DNA from: CAZSSM01 sp964609385
Lineage (GTDB): Bacteria; Planctomycetota; Planctomycetia; Isosphaerales; Isosphaeraceae
Length of the DNA: 64,000 nt
Direction of reading: 5' to 3'
Assembly (NCBI GenBank): GCA_964609385.1
Contig: CAZSSM010000001.1
Span: 124,001 to 188,000, forward strand
The position numbers were made by a program, and so were the translations under genes. The stretch's first letter is position 1; every line of letters begins with the position of its first letter. A model generated the notes under the pieces. It had not been told where the DNA came from. It ran no database searches and was given only the letters and a program-made list of their open reading frames with translations. Shown here piece by piece: positions 53,830 to 63,743 of the stretch.

Positions 53830-55209
53830 ATGGAGAGCACCGTCACCCGACCGGTCGAGGGCCGGACCCGTCGCCACGAAGTCCCTGAGGGACGTGGCGA
53901 GGCGTCGGTCCGGACCTACCGCGGGACGAGCCTCAAGGAGGCGTTAGGCAAGGTCCGTCGCGACCTGGGCGCCGACGCGATCATCCTGGGCACGCGGACG
54001 GTCCGTCGTCGCGGTTGGCTCGGCTTTGGTCGGGGGTTGCGGGTCGAGGTCCGGGCCGCCAAGCAAATGCCCGCCGCGATCGCGGTCCGACGTCCCCACG
54101 TCCTCGAGTCGCGTGGCTCTTCGCTGTCGACCACACCGTCCACATCGACCTCGACGACGATCGCCAAGCCTTCGAGCCGAGGGGCGGGGTCGACTCCCAC
54201 GCCCGCGGTCCAGACCGGACGGCGGGGCCATGCCCCGAACCGGTCCGTCCCGACCGCAACCGACGCGAACGGGGCGGTTCGTCAACAGTTCGACGAGCAA
54301 TTGGGGCAACTGCACGCCAATGTCGAGGATTTGAGCCGTCGGGGGCGGCTCGATCACCTCGTGCCCGACCTGCCGACCGAGATGGTGCCGATCTACGCGC
54401 GGTTGGTCGAAGTCGATGTGCCCGAGGGGTTGGCCACGCGGCTGATCCAGTTGATCTGCGAGTCGGTCGAGCCGGGCGAGCGGTCCGATCCGTCGACGCT
54501 GCGGTCGATCCTCCGGGAGGCGGTCGAGGCGTGCATCTCGACGGCGCCGCCGATCCGGATGGCGAGGGGCCAGCGTCGGGTCGTGGCGTTGGTCGGTCCG
54601 ACCGGCGTGGGCAAGACGACGACGGTGGCCAAGCTGGCCGCCACGTACAAGTTGACGCACGGGGTCCGGACCGGCTTGATCACGGCGGACACCTATCGGA
54701 TCGCGGCGATCGAACAGCTCAAGACCTATGCGGAGATCATCGACGTGCCGCTGGCCGTGGCGCCGACCGCCACGGAGGTGGTGGAGGCGCTGTCGAGGCT
54801 GGGGGCGGTCGACCTGGTTCTGGTCGACACGGCCGGTCACGGCCGCCAGGACCGTGCGCGTTGGGAAGCCTTGGGGGCGTTGCTCCGGGCTGTCCGGCCT
54901 GACGAGATCCATTTGGTGCTCAGTGCGGTGGCCAGTCCCCGCGCGTTGCGCGACGCGGCGGCGCCGTTCACCGAGGTGGCGGCCAACCGGTTGATCCTGA
55001 CCAAGCTGGACGAGGCGACGGCCTTGGGGCCGTTGCTCGCCTTACTCGCCGGTGACGATCGCCCGGTCAGCTACTTGGCGACCGGTCAAGGGGTCCCGGA
55101 CGACTTGGAGCCGGCACGGCCGGACCGATTGGCGCGGTTGATCCTGGGTGAAGAGGTGATCGCCTCGCGACGGCGGACCGCCGAGGCGGCACGACGACGT
55201 GCCCCTTGA
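53830..55209 (+). CDS. flhF: FlhF-like signal-recognition-type GTPase
   Basis: About 459 residues. An N-terminal FlhF segment (VRTYRGTSLKEALGKVRRDLGADAIILGTRTV) is followed by a low-complexity linker. The NG GTPase follows: VALVGPTGVGKTTTVAKLA, DTYRIAAIEQLKTYAEI, DTAGHGRQD and TKLDEA. FlhF places and numbers flagella. ATG 53830 or TTG 53824 (nearer the GAGAGGGGG site) can start it; upstream codons from GTG 53776 are not family-like. Confidence 0.9.
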   Translation: MESTVTRPVEGRTRRHEVPEGRGEASVRTYRGTSLKEALGKVRRDLGADAIILGTRTVRRRGWLGFGRGLRVEVRAAKQMPAAIAVRRPHVLESRGSSLSTTPSTSTSTTIAKPSSRGAGSTPTPAVQTGRRGHAPNRSVPTATDANGAVRQQFDEQLGQLHANVEDLSRRGRLDHLVPDLPTEMVPIYARLVEVDVPEGLATRLIQLICESVEPGERSDPSTLRSILREAVEACISTAPPIRMARGQRRVVALVGPTGVGKTTTVAKLAATYKLTHGVRTGLITADTYRIAAIEQLKTYAEIIDVPLAVAPTATEVVEALSRLGAVDLVLVDTAGHGRQDRARWEALGALLRAVRPDEIHLVLSAVASPRALRDAAAPFTEVAANRLILTKLDEATALGPLLALLAGDDRPVSYLATGQGVPDDLEPARPDRLARLILGEEVIASRRRTAEAARRRAP

Positions 55210-55545
55210 CCGACTCGGGGCAATCGACCGTGGAGGCGGGCCCCAACTCGGCCGTCTCGACTCGGGGGGACAGTCCTTCTCGAGGCCTGTTACGCGATTG
55301 ACGAGGATCCTGTCGGAGATGCGGCTCAAGCCGGTCCGGGGGATCGGCCGATGAAACTCCTAGGTACGTCTGAGGTTGGTGAGGGGTGCTCAGTGGCATA
55401 CGGCGATGTCGGTCTGAAACGCAGTTGGGCGTGGTCGTCTCGGGCCGGGTACGGCGCCGATCGGACCCGCCCCAGCAACGCCGCGCGAACGGGCGTCGGG
55501 ACGTCCCCGGGCGCTGCCGCCCGCACCGACGACAGGGAGGTCGGA
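55210..55545. other. 336-base gap between flhF and fliA
   Basis: The fliA frame remains open upstream to 55351, but without family similarity before 55546. No hairpin or promoter was recognised. Confidence 0.4.
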
Positions 55546-56322
55546 ATGGCGACGAGGACGGGTGAAGACGTGACCGAGGTCTGGAACGAGTTCAAAGAGA
55601 ACCCGTCGACCCCCCTGCGCAATCGGCTCGTCGAGCGCTATCTGCCTCTGGTCAAATACAATGCCGAGCGGATTTGGCAACGCTTGCCCGAGGGGGTCGA
55701 CCTCGACGACCTGATCTCGGCCGGGGTCTTCGGGCTGATGGACGCCATCGATGCGTTCGACCTGACGCGTGGCGTCAAGTTCGAGACCTACTGCGTGCCG
55801 CGGATCCGAGGCGCCATGCTCGACGAGCTCCGGACGATGGACTGGGTCCCGCGCCTGGTCCGCTCCAAGCACAGCAAGATGGAGGAGGCGCGCAAGGGGC
55901 TCGAGGTCGAGCTGGGACGGCCTCCCACCGAGGTCGAGATGGCCGAGAAGCTCGGCGTCAGCCTCCAAGAGTTCGAGAAGATGGCCCAGGACGCCAACGC
56001 CGTCGGGCTCATCTCCCTGAACAAAAAATGGTATGAGACCGACAGCTACAAGGATGTCCGTGAAATCGACATCCTCGAAGACAAGAAAGGTGAAGACCCG
56101 ACACGCCGGCTCCAGCGGAAAGACCTCATGCGGATGGTCACCAAGGGGCTCAACCGCAACGAGCGCCTGATCATCATCCTCTATTATTATGAGGAACTGA
56201 CGATGAAGGAGATCGGCGCGACGCTCGATCTGAGCGAATCGCGGGTCTCGCAGATGCATTCCTCGATCATTCAACGGTTGCAGTCGCAACTCTCGACGCG
56301 GCGACCCGAGTTCGGGACTTAA
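55546..56322 (+). CDS. fliA: FliA/WhiG family sigma factor
   Basis: A 258-residue sigma-28-type factor. Region 2 reads DLISAGVFGLMDAIDAFDLTRGVKFETYCVPRIRGAMLDELR, region 3 RPPTEVEMAEKLGVSLQEFEKM, region 4 LTMKEIGATLDLSESRVSQMHSSIIQRL. It would direct late flagellar or motility genes. ATG 55546 has GGGAGG 5 bases upstream, which decides it over earlier in-frame starts. Last gene of the flagellar run. Confidence 0.94.
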   Translation: MATRTGEDVTEVWNEFKENPSTPLRNRLVERYLPLVKYNAERIWQRLPEGVDLDDLISAGVFGLMDAIDAFDLTRGVKFETYCVPRIRGAMLDELRTMDWVPRLVRSKHSKMEEARKGLEVELGRPPTEVEMAEKLGVSLQEFEKMAQDANAVGLISLNKKWYETDSYKDVREIDILEDKKGEDPTRRLQRKDLMRMVTKGLNRNERLIIILYYYEELTMKEIGATLDLSESRVSQMHSSIIQRLQSQLSTRRPEFGT

Positions 56323-56434
56323 ATCACCCCATGATGACCGATCGGGGCGGAGCCGAGATCTCATCCATCGGCTTCTCCCTCTTCGGAAGCCCTCGAGGAC
56401 CGATGTCAGTCATGCTCAGGGAGATCGGCCACCG

Positions 56435-56457
56435 CGATGATCGAAGCGTGATCATCG
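56435..56457. terminator. Hairpin between convergent fliA and methyltransferase genes
   Basis: CGATGATC (56435-56442) and GATCATCG (56450-56457) pair perfectly over 8 bases with a 7-base loop in the 165-base convergent gap. There is no T run. Confidence 0.45.
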
Positions 56458-56487
56458 GTCGAACGGGCAGGGCAGGGGCGCGAAGGC

Positions 56488-57429
56488 TCAGTCGGTCGAC
56501 TTCGGCGTGTCGGGCTGGTCGGTGGTCTGAGCCGTATTCGGCTCCTCGGCCGGCTTCGGTCTCGGCCTGGCGGTGAAAACCCAGTCCCAACTCCGGTGTT
56601 GGTCGCGGAACAGCTCGCCACCGGGGACGCTGTCGTCCCAAGGGTAGCCGACCTTATCGAGAGCGACGAGTTCGAGCTGAGCTTTGCCCAGATAGTATTC
56701 GATCTCGAAGGGCTGCCAAAACTTCTGGAACAGTCCTTCGAACTTGAAGTAGCCGAAGGCGAAGTCGTAGTACTCGTGCTCGCCGTTGAACGCAGCCCAA
56801 GCACGGGCCTCATCCGTCGACATCCCTCGGTTCAAGGCATGATCATAAAGCAGCATGGTGTGATAGTGGATCGCGTCCATGGCCGGGAGGATCCCGAGGA
56901 AATGTCCTTGGGGAGTGAGGCAGTTGCGGATGGCTTGCAGGCTGCGGTCGATTGCGAAGATGTCGGGCATGACCAGCGAGTTGACCGCCACGGCCAGGTC
57001 GCAGGCATCGACCAAATCGTCGAGTTCTTCCATGGAACGGTTGAGGAACTCGACATGCTCCGCATCGATGCTGGCCTCGAGGAGCCGTTCTCGGGCACGA
57101 TCGAGCATACCGGGAGCGAAATCGAGCGCGAGGACACGCCCGAACCTCTGGGCCAAATAAGGCAGGAGCGGTCCGGTCCCGCATCCCAGGTCGATGGCCG
57201 TCTTTTCTTGGGGTTCGGGGATCCGATCCAAGGCGTCCATCAGGGGGTTGATCACGCCCGGAGCGAAGGGATCGAGGAACATCTCCTCATAGCGTTTGGC
57301 GTGCTGGCTCCACGATCGGTCCTGAGGGGGATCCCCGACGTTTGGGTCGTCGGACCGGCGCGGAGTAAGGGGTTCCGACGGCCTAGGGGATTCGGGTTGG
57401 GGGGGAGGTGGTTCGCCCTCGGTTCCCAT
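56488..57429 (-). CDS. Class I SAM-dependent methyltransferase
   Basis: A 313-residue protein. After a polar, proline-rich ~65-residue N-terminus comes the methyltransferase fold: motif I AIDLGCGTGPLLPYLA, then ALDFAPGMLDRARERL, and DLAVAVNSLVMPD. The C-terminal part has aromatic-rich EHEYYDFAFGYFKFEGLFQKFWQPFEIEYYL, probably the substrate pocket. The substrate cannot be read. ATG 57429 has AAAGG about 10 bases upstream; the frame is open to 57498. Confidence 0.85.
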   Translation of the reverse strand: MGTEGEPPPPQPESPRPSEPLTPRRSDDPNVGDPPQDRSWSQHAKRYEEMFLDPFAPGVINPLMDALDRIPEPQEKTAIDLGCGTGPLLPYLAQRFGRVLALDFAPGMLDRARERLLEASIDAEHVEFLNRSMEELDDLVDACDLAVAVNSLVMPDIFAIDRSLQAIRNCLTPQGHFLGILPAMDAIHYHTMLLYDHALNRGMSTDEARAWAAFNGEHEYYDFAFGYFKFEGLFQKFWQPFEIEYYLGKAQLELVALDKVGYPWDDSVPGGELFRDQHRSWDWVFTARPRPKPAEEPNTAQTTDQPDTPKSTD

Positions 57430-57674
57430 GGCAAACGGACCTTTAGTGACGGCGGCGGAAAGCGTAGGCCGTCGAACGTCATCGGTCGATCGGTGCATCC
57501 GAAATCTCTACCATCCGGTGTGGCGGACGGGGACGGGAATGTCCAGATTCTCCTTGATGTGATGCAACCAATCGCCACACGAGTTGATTGTGGCGAACGA
57601 ATGGCGATTTGTTCGGGTTGGGATGAAACGGTTCAGGTGGGGCGACCTTATGTCACCGCGTACGCGAGGGCCGC

Positions 57675-58442
57675 TCAATCGTGACAGGGAGAGGCGCGGA
57701 GGTCGAAGTCGTGGATGCCGGTGGGGGCAAAGGTCCAGGTCGCCAGGGCGATCCGTCGGCGGGTCCGGCCGGTCAGCCGGGGCCAGAGCGCACCGATCCA
57801 GTGGTCGATCGGCTCAGGGCTGGCGACGGCCCGGGGTCGACCGCGTTGGAGGTCCTCGGCCCATCGATCGAGATCCTCGACCGGGCTCCCGATCGACGAG
57901 TCGGCCCGATCACCAGGATTCCGGGTGACGGTCGTTTGATGGCCGATGATGGGGCCCGTTGTGGGTCGAACCGGAATCGTGTCGAGGTCGCGGTCGTGGG
58001 GCTCGAACCGTTCGCGTAAGGCGGGGATCAGGGCAAAGGGGGAAAACTGGATCGCCTTGGCGGTTCGGTCATCGACGAAGAGTCCGTGGAAGGCCAAGGC
58101 GCCGGGTCGCCCCCGATCGTCGAGCCCGTGTTCGCTGACGCCGACGAGGGTCCAGGGGCACGACGCTTCGGCTCGGAGGGTGAACCAACAGCGTTGACCA
58201 GCCGGGAGGACGACCCCACGCGGTCGTTCACCGAACTGCTGGCAGGCCCGACGGAACCGCTCGAGCCAGTCAGCTCGACAACCCGGTGAGTGGCCGAGCA
58301 AAGCGTAGCCGCGGTCCCAGAACGGAAAGCTACCGTAGACGGCTTGCTCAACGGTCCGAACCGGTTCGGATCGGGACCAGGACCGCCACCAAGGTCGGGG
58401 TCGCGATCGGTCCTCGATGGCTTCGAGGGGTCGGGCGGTCAT
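57675..58442 (-). CDS. GAP1-N2-like GTPase-associated protein
   Basis: A 255-residue soluble protein. Residues about 30-145 match the pattern remembered for the GTPase-associated protein 1 N-terminal domain type 2: VEQAVYGSFPF, GYALLGHSPGC, WTLVGVSEHGLDDRGRPGALAFHGLFV, FSPFALI. The C-terminal ~110 residues carry no domain I recognise. The ATG overlaps the stop of the GTPase gene (ATGA at 58439-58442), so the two are made together. It probably binds or regulates the GTPase. Confidence 0.75.
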   Translation of the reverse strand: MTARPLEAIEDRSRPRPWWRSWSRSEPVRTVEQAVYGSFPFWDRGYALLGHSPGCRADWLERFRRACQQFGERPRGVVLPAGQRCWFTLRAEASCPWTLVGVSEHGLDDRGRPGALAFHGLFVDDRTAKAIQFSPFALIPALRERFEPHDRDLDTIPVRPTTGPIIGHQTTVTRNPGDRADSSIGSPVEDLDRWAEDLQRGRPRAVASPEPIDHWIGALWPRLTGRTRRRIALATWTFAPTGIHDFDLRASPCHD

Positions 58443-60781
58443 GGAAGCGGCTCGGGCGGCGTGAGGGTGGCGACTCGGAAGTCGGAGTCGAAGAGGATGT
58501 GGTCGACGACCCGGCTGCGCGCCGGGCGGACCTTGCCCGAGAGCAAGGTCATCGAGAGGGGATCATCCGAGGCGCTTCGGAGCCGGAGCAGGACCGTATC
58601 GTCCCAGTCCTTGTCGATCACCTCGATCAGGATCGGGTCGCCGACCTTCCAGCGGACTGGCCGCGCGAAGGTGTAATGCCAGATCGGCCGGGCGTTGTCC
58701 TTGACCACCGGCGATGTCCCGTAAGAGATGCCCGCGACGGTCAACCGGACCGTCAGGTCCGGGCCGGAGCCGGCCAGGAACTTGGTCTTCGACGAGTCGA
58801 CCTGAGCGCTTCGGAGGGTGACCCGATAGCCCTGGGTGGTGGTGATCGTCTCGTACCAATCGAGGTAGCTCCGGGCCTGATCGCGTTGGCGTCCCTCGGG
58901 ATGGTCACGGAGGTAGGCTCGAAGCAGGCCGGCGATCTCGGCCAGGTCGTCGCGATGGGCCAGCCAGTGGTCGTAGGCGCGTCGGTAGTCGTCATCGTCC
59001 CACTGCTGGAGGATCTGCGTCCGGGCTTCGAGGGCCTCGCCCACGTAGAGCCCGCCCTCGTTGTGCGCTTCGAGGTAATCCTGATAACGGGCCAGTCGGT
59101 TAGCGAAGCGTCTGGGGTGGGCCTGCGAGTAGTCGCGGGCCCGCTGGATGTCCCGAAGGTCGCGCTGTTGTCGGTAGTCGTCACGAAGCTGGAGGGCGTC
59201 GGCGCGGACTTCGGGGTCGGGATCGTCCTGGGACTCGAGGAACGCGTTGAGTCGAGCGATCAGGTCGGAGAGGTCCGAGTCGGGGTCGTCGGCCTCGCGG
59301 GTGATGGCCTCGAGTCGGCGTCGCTGCCCGGCGACGCGTTCGGCGCGGACCTGCTCCAAGAGGTCCCGGTTCCAACGGAGGGCCTCGGGACGTCGGGGCG
59401 AGTCGGGATGGACTTGGAGGAACGCGGCGATCCGCTCCAGGAGCGTGGCCGGCGGGTCCTGGCCGAGTTCCAAGTCGTTGAGCAGGGCCTGCCAGCGCTC
59501 GTCTTCTTGTTTGCGTTGTCGGTTCGCCTCGACCTCTTGGACCTGATCGGCCAACTCGGGCGTCTGGCGCTTGAGCTGGGCGAGGGTCTGATCGAGATCT
59601 CGGGGCGCGACGTCGGCGTCGACGAGCTGACGGGCCGCTTCAATTCGCCAGTGGTCGGCGCGTTGACGGGCCTCGCGAGCCCAGCCGGGATAGAAGAACG
59701 CCAGGCTGGGATGCCTTTGACGCAGGTCCGCCCAGCGCTGGGCGACGGCCGGGGCGGTCCGTTCGAGCCGCTCGAAGGCCAAGGCGTTCTGGTAGGCCCA
59801 AGCGTCGTATCCGGCCAGGCCGGCCACGCTCAGGCCGACCAGGACGATCGCAGCGGCCAGCCGACCTCGGAACCGTCGACGACGCGCCTGTTCGAGTCGC
59901 TCCCGAAAGGGTTCGGCCCGGTCACAACGGGGATGATGGCGCTCGTAGGCGTCGAGCCAACGGGCTTGGCGATGGAGGTCGTGCGGGGCGTGATCGTTGA
60001 GCCATTGCAGGTGCTCCAGATCGCGCTGATGGAGCTGTTCGGCCATCCAGGCGAGGGCATCGCCGAGCCCTTCGGGCTCGAGTTGAGCGGGTGGACCACC
60101 TTGAGACGCGTCGGCCGCTCCAGGACCGAATGAACTGACGGCGAAGACGGCCGAGCGCGGCACGTGTCGAGCCAGCAGGTGCTCGGTCATCCCGAAGTGA
60201 TCGGCGACGAACTGCTCGACGGGCCGGTCGCCGTCGCGGGCTCGGACGCGATCGTACTTGGTCACGACGATCGCCACCGGCCGGTCGGTCACCAGGTCGT
60301 CGCTCCGCTCCAGATAGCGTTCCAGGAGGGTCTCGACTTCCTGTTGGCGTCGACGGACTTGAGCCGGATCGTCGGTCCCTTCCGGGTCGAGGCAGAGCCA
60401 GACCGCGTCGCAGTCGGCCAGGAACTCCTGGATCGGCTCCTCGGAGCCGAGTCCGACGTGCTCGCCTTGGTAGTCCTTGACGATCAGGTCGTGCCTCGAC
60501 ATCCGACGGTAGAGCCGGAGGGCCAGTTCGGTCTCGCTGAGGGTGCCGGCCGGCGGCTCACCCGCCTCGATCTGAGCGATCTTGTCGGCCAGATATTGAG
60601 CTGTCTTGGCGTCGCCGGCGGCCAGTCGGGTCTCGGCCAGCCGTCCGGTGGAGGCCTCGCGGTAGAGCATCGCCAGGAGGGTCGTCTTGCCCACGGCGCG
60701 ATGGCCGAAGAGGCCCAGCCGCTTGGGACCGAAGACCCGCGATTCCCGCTCGTTCTGATTCGGGACCGTCTCTCGGCTCAT
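58439..60781 (-). CDS. Membrane-anchored P-loop GTPase with C-terminal C2 domain
   Basis: A 780-residue protein. Residues 22-33 carry the P-loop GLFGHRAVGKT; then VKDYQGE (switch II DxxG) and VVTKYDR (base specificity). A single membrane helix lies near 305-325 (AAAIVLVGLSVAGLAGYDAWA). A ~300-residue helical, coiled-coil-like section follows. Residues about 637-760 form a C2 domain (PDLTVRLTVAGISYGTSPVVKDNARPIWHYTF, then DPILIEVIDKDW) that may bind phospholipid with Ca2+. The GTPase would be cytoplasmic and the C2 part outside or, if topology is reversed, membrane-lying. ATG 60781 is chosen; ATG 60823 with AAGG close by is possible. Confidence 0.82.
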   Translation of the reverse strand: MSRETVPNQNERESRVFGPKRLGLFGHRAVGKTTLLAMLYREASTGRLAETRLAAGDAKTAQYLADKIAQIEAGEPPAGTLSETELALRLYRRMSRHDLIVKDYQGEHVGLGSEEPIQEFLADCDAVWLCLDPEGTDDPAQVRRRQQEVETLLERYLERSDDLVTDRPVAIVVTKYDRVRARDGDRPVEQFVADHFGMTEHLLARHVPRSAVFAVSSFGPGAADASQGGPPAQLEPEGLGDALAWMAEQLHQRDLEHLQWLNDHAPHDLHRQARWLDAYERHHPRCDRAEPFRERLEQARRRRFRGRLAAAIVLVGLSVAGLAGYDAWAYQNALAFERLERTAPAVAQRWADLRQRHPSLAFFYPGWAREARQRADHWRIEAARQLVDADVAPRDLDQTLAQLKRQTPELADQVQEVEANRQRKQEDERWQALLNDLELGQDPPATLLERIAAFLQVHPDSPRRPEALRWNRDLLEQVRAERVAGQRRRLEAITREADDPDSDLSDLIARLNAFLESQDDPDPEVRADALQLRDDYRQQRDLRDIQRARDYSQAHPRRFANRLARYQDYLEAHNEGGLYVGEALEARTQILQQWDDDDYRRAYDHWLAHRDDLAEIAGLLRAYLRDHPEGRQRDQARSYLDWYETITTTQGYRVTLRSAQVDSSKTKFLAGSGPDLTVRLTVAGISYGTSPVVKDNARPIWHYTFARPVRWKVGDPILIEVIDKDWDDTVLLRLRSASDDPLSMTLLSGKVRPARSRVVDHILFDSDFRVATLTPPEPLP

Positions 60782-61173
60782 GACACCCATCCGTCTCCGG
60801 CTCGATCCAGATCGCTCGTCCATTCACCTTCGGTAACCCAGGGACCGCTACGAACCGGATCTCCCTGGGGTCTTCCACCCGACGGGACGGGGCGTTCGAA
60901 CGGGGTTCGGACGACTCCGATGGCCACGACGCCACGATCGAGGAGACCACCGTGTTGACGCCTCAGGCGGTCCGCAAAGGACGCGACGTCGAGGCTTCGG
61001 GTCCGTCTGTGTTCGGTCCGAAGGGGCCCGCGAACGCGGGCGAGGCCGCGTCGCAAAGAAGATGGGCCGCGGCCGATACAAACAGGTTCGATCCCTGTTC
61101 CGATTTATCGGGTGATCGGCTCGAAACTCGAAGGGCCGAATCGGTCGAAAAGCCGACAAGTTCGGCCGATCGC
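60782..61173. other. 392-base intergenic region
   Basis: The region lies upstream of the GTPase operon and downstream of a same-strand unknown. No coding features were found; the GTPase promoter is presumably here. Mostly high-GC without clear repeats. Confidence 0.4.
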
Positions 61174-63138
61174 TCAGTCCTCCGAGGGCATCGGTCGCGG
61201 CCGTCTCGAGGCCAGATGCTCTCCCATTTTATGGAAGGCGGCGCAACCGAGGGCCAGTTGGTCTTCGCCGAGGGCCAGGTAGCCGAGCCCGCGCTGGGTT
61301 GGGACCGCATCGACTTCTTCGCGACCGTCGGCCCAATAGCGAGTCGGCGACCACGGGCTCAATTGGATCCCCGCTTTGCGACAGAGCGGTTGGGCGATCG
61401 CATTGAGGTCACGGAGGTCGAGCTGATCGAGGACCTGAGGCATCCGGACGAGCAGCGCGTAGATGCCCCCAGCCTGTCGGACCGCCAGCCAGTCACGACC
61501 GTCCCGGACCGATTCCTGGTAGGTCGCTTTCAGCTCGGCGTCGCTGAGGTCGCGACCGAGAGCGCGGGCGGCGTTGCGGACCGTCGAGCGGGCCTCGAGT
61601 GTCGAGGCCGCGTCGGTCCTTGGATTCGTCTCGGGAATCGCCGATGGTCGGATCGTCTGGAGGACTCGCAGGCAGCCGTCGAGGACCGAACGGGACAAGG
61701 CGCTTCGGGTCGAGGAGTGATCCTGGCCAACTAGCTGGACCAGATGGAGCAAGTCATACAGGGGAAACAATGCGCCGGAGGCCGTCCCGAACGGGTCGAT
61801 CGCGGCCAATGACTCCAGGCCGTGCTCGGCGATCGCGTCGAGGACCTCTTGGCCATCGGTCTGGTTGAGATAAAGAATCCCCAGGGCGACCCAATCGTCC
61901 CAGGCTCGGGTCGGGCGCTGTTGGATCTCGAGCTGGACCAAACCGGCCGCGTCAGCGCGGGCGATCGGCGGGATGATCGCCGGCCCGTCACGGTCGAGCA
62001 GGTCGAGAAACTGCTCGTCGGCACCATACTTGGTCAGGATGACGAGGGCTTCGGGGCCGTGCTCGGCCAGAGCGCGGACGGCCTGGGTCTTCCGAGTCGG
62101 ATCGACGAACTGATCGAAGACGACCAAGGCCGCGTCAGGTCCCGAGGTACGGAGGGCGGCCTCGCCCAGCGAGCCGTACGTGATGGCCAATCGGAGCGTG
62201 CCCGGTCCATCGCCGACGATCTCGGTCAGACCGACGGCCTCGATGTGACGAAGGTCGGCCGCCAGGGTCTCCGGGCGCCGGGTCTGAAGCAGGTCGTCGA
62301 CGTCGTCCAGGTTGGCCAGGATCATGATCAAGGTGTCGTCGAGGCTCGGGGTCGAACCGGCCATCACTTCGCGGAGGATCTCGCCGTAGAGCCCGACGGC
62401 TGCCAGTCCCAGCATCCCTTGACGTTGAAACGCTTCGAGCGCCAGATCGCCCGACTGATCGAGGATCCGAAGCACTTGCCTGAGGCTGGTCGAGCCTTGC
62501 GAGAGGTCGACCAACTGGAGGATGGTGGCCCGCGTCGCTAACCACTTGGGGTCGTCGCCCTCGCGCGCCAAGAGATCGACCACGGCTTCCGGCTCGGTCA
62601 AGATCAAGGGGAGCAGCTCGGGATGGTCGGCGGCCAGCCGACGCGCCGCGATGGGCAGACGATCGATCTCGTTGATCAGGATCTCGCGACCGGTCTGATC
62701 GGCTCGGATCAAGCCGAAGTAATTCCGCCAACGACGGAGGATCTGAGCGATCGCCTCATCGTCGATGGCCTCGCGGAGGACCCGGAACTGGCTCGGGTCG
62801 GTCTCGTAGAGGAACCGCGCTTCATGGTCGAGCACTTCCAGGACGCGGAGCCCATCGATTCCGTCAGTCTGTTCGATGGTCAAGGCGTCCGGCCCGAACC
62901 GCTCGAACAGTCGAGCGATCCGTTCTCGGTCGGCCGGGTCGTCGTGACGGGCGAGTGTCTCGGCCAGGGCTTTCTGGTCGATCGCATGCTCGCGTCCGGG
63001 AGTTTCTTCGGAGGACGCCTGGGCATCGCTGGACGGATCGATCGCTCGTCCAGGGACGTTGGGGGACTCCGAGCCTCGGATCTTCAGAAGCAGGCCCAGA
63101 CAGGCCAGCAACGCGACCGTGGCGAGTAAACGTTTCAT
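61174..63138 (-). CDS. Membrane-anchored helical protein of unknown function
   Basis: A 654-residue protein beginning with a hydrophobic anchor or signal (MKRLLATVALLACLGLLLKI). The rest is helical with repeat-like leucine-rich solenoid segments (for example ILREVMAGS, DDLLQTRRPETLAADLRHIEAVGLTEIV; ILTKYGADEQFLDLLDRDGPAIIPPIARADAAGLVQL). It lacks catalytic motifs. It is on the same strand as the GTPase/GAP1-like pair, 392 bases upstream, and may belong to that system. ATG 63138 fits the signal; the ribosome site is weak. Confidence 0.72.
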   Translation of the reverse strand: MKRLLATVALLACLGLLLKIRGSESPNVPGRAIDPSSDAQASSEETPGREHAIDQKALAETLARHDDPADRERIARLFERFGPDALTIEQTDGIDGLRVLEVLDHEARFLYETDPSQFRVLREAIDDEAIAQILRRWRNYFGLIRADQTGREILINEIDRLPIAARRLAADHPELLPLILTEPEAVVDLLAREGDDPKWLATRATILQLVDLSQGSTSLRQVLRILDQSGDLALEAFQRQGMLGLAAVGLYGEILREVMAGSTPSLDDTLIMILANLDDVDDLLQTRRPETLAADLRHIEAVGLTEIVGDGPGTLRLAITYGSLGEAALRTSGPDAALVVFDQFVDPTRKTQAVRALAEHGPEALVILTKYGADEQFLDLLDRDGPAIIPPIARADAAGLVQLEIQQRPTRAWDDWVALGILYLNQTDGQEVLDAIAEHGLESLAAIDPFGTASGALFPLYDLLHLVQLVGQDHSSTRSALSRSVLDGCLRVLQTIRPSAIPETNPRTDAASTLEARSTVRNAARALGRDLSDAELKATYQESVRDGRDWLAVRQAGGIYALLVRMPQVLDQLDLRDLNAIAQPLCRKAGIQLSPWSPTRYWADGREEVDAVPTQRGLGYLALGEDQLALGCAAFHKMGEHLASRRPRPMPSED

Positions 63139-63743
63139 CGACGGTGTCCCGCTGCCCAGAAAGTGAACCGACCCACGATCCGATCGTCGGGAAAACCCCA
63201 AACGCAGAGACCAGGAGGGCCGTCAGCATCGGTCCGACTGGGTCCGTCGATGCCGGAATGTCGCCGTCGAGACTCTTGAGGATCTCGAGTCGGTCTGGAC
63301 GCGCCAAGGTTGGACGGGTCGACCGATTTTGTCGAGCCCATCGGTAAGACCAACGCGTCCGATTGGTTGAGAACCGAGGATCGATCTCGCCGACGTCGAC
63401 CAGATCGATCTCGCGATTCGTCCTCCATCGATATATTATGGCCCAAAATCCTCAGTGACGAGATCACTACGCGGTCCTGAGACGATGCAGTCCCACATCG
63501 CTTGGCGTCGAGTTCTCAATGACCTGACGTTCCAAGCCGTCTGATTCGAAAACTCCGAAGAATTCCAAGCAGGCACCCTCCTGTTTTGGCGTTCCCAATC
63601 GATGGTCGATCAGAGGTCGCCCAACCCCACGAGGCTCGGACATTGCGGCCTGTCCGAGGAGACGGCAACTCCCCCGGCTCCGCTCTCGACAGTCCGTCCG
63701 TCTCGGTCTCCGTCGGGATCGCGGGCCAACCCACGAGTGATCC
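63139..63743. other. 605-base divergent intergenic region
   Basis: The region lies between the reverse unknown and forward pyruvate kinase. Short frames on both strands lack family features. It must carry promoters for both genes; none was read with confidence. Confidence 0.4.

Noticed and set aside
58286..60133. 615-codon forward open frame
   Set aside because: Antisense to the GTPase, which has intact G motifs and a C2 domain.
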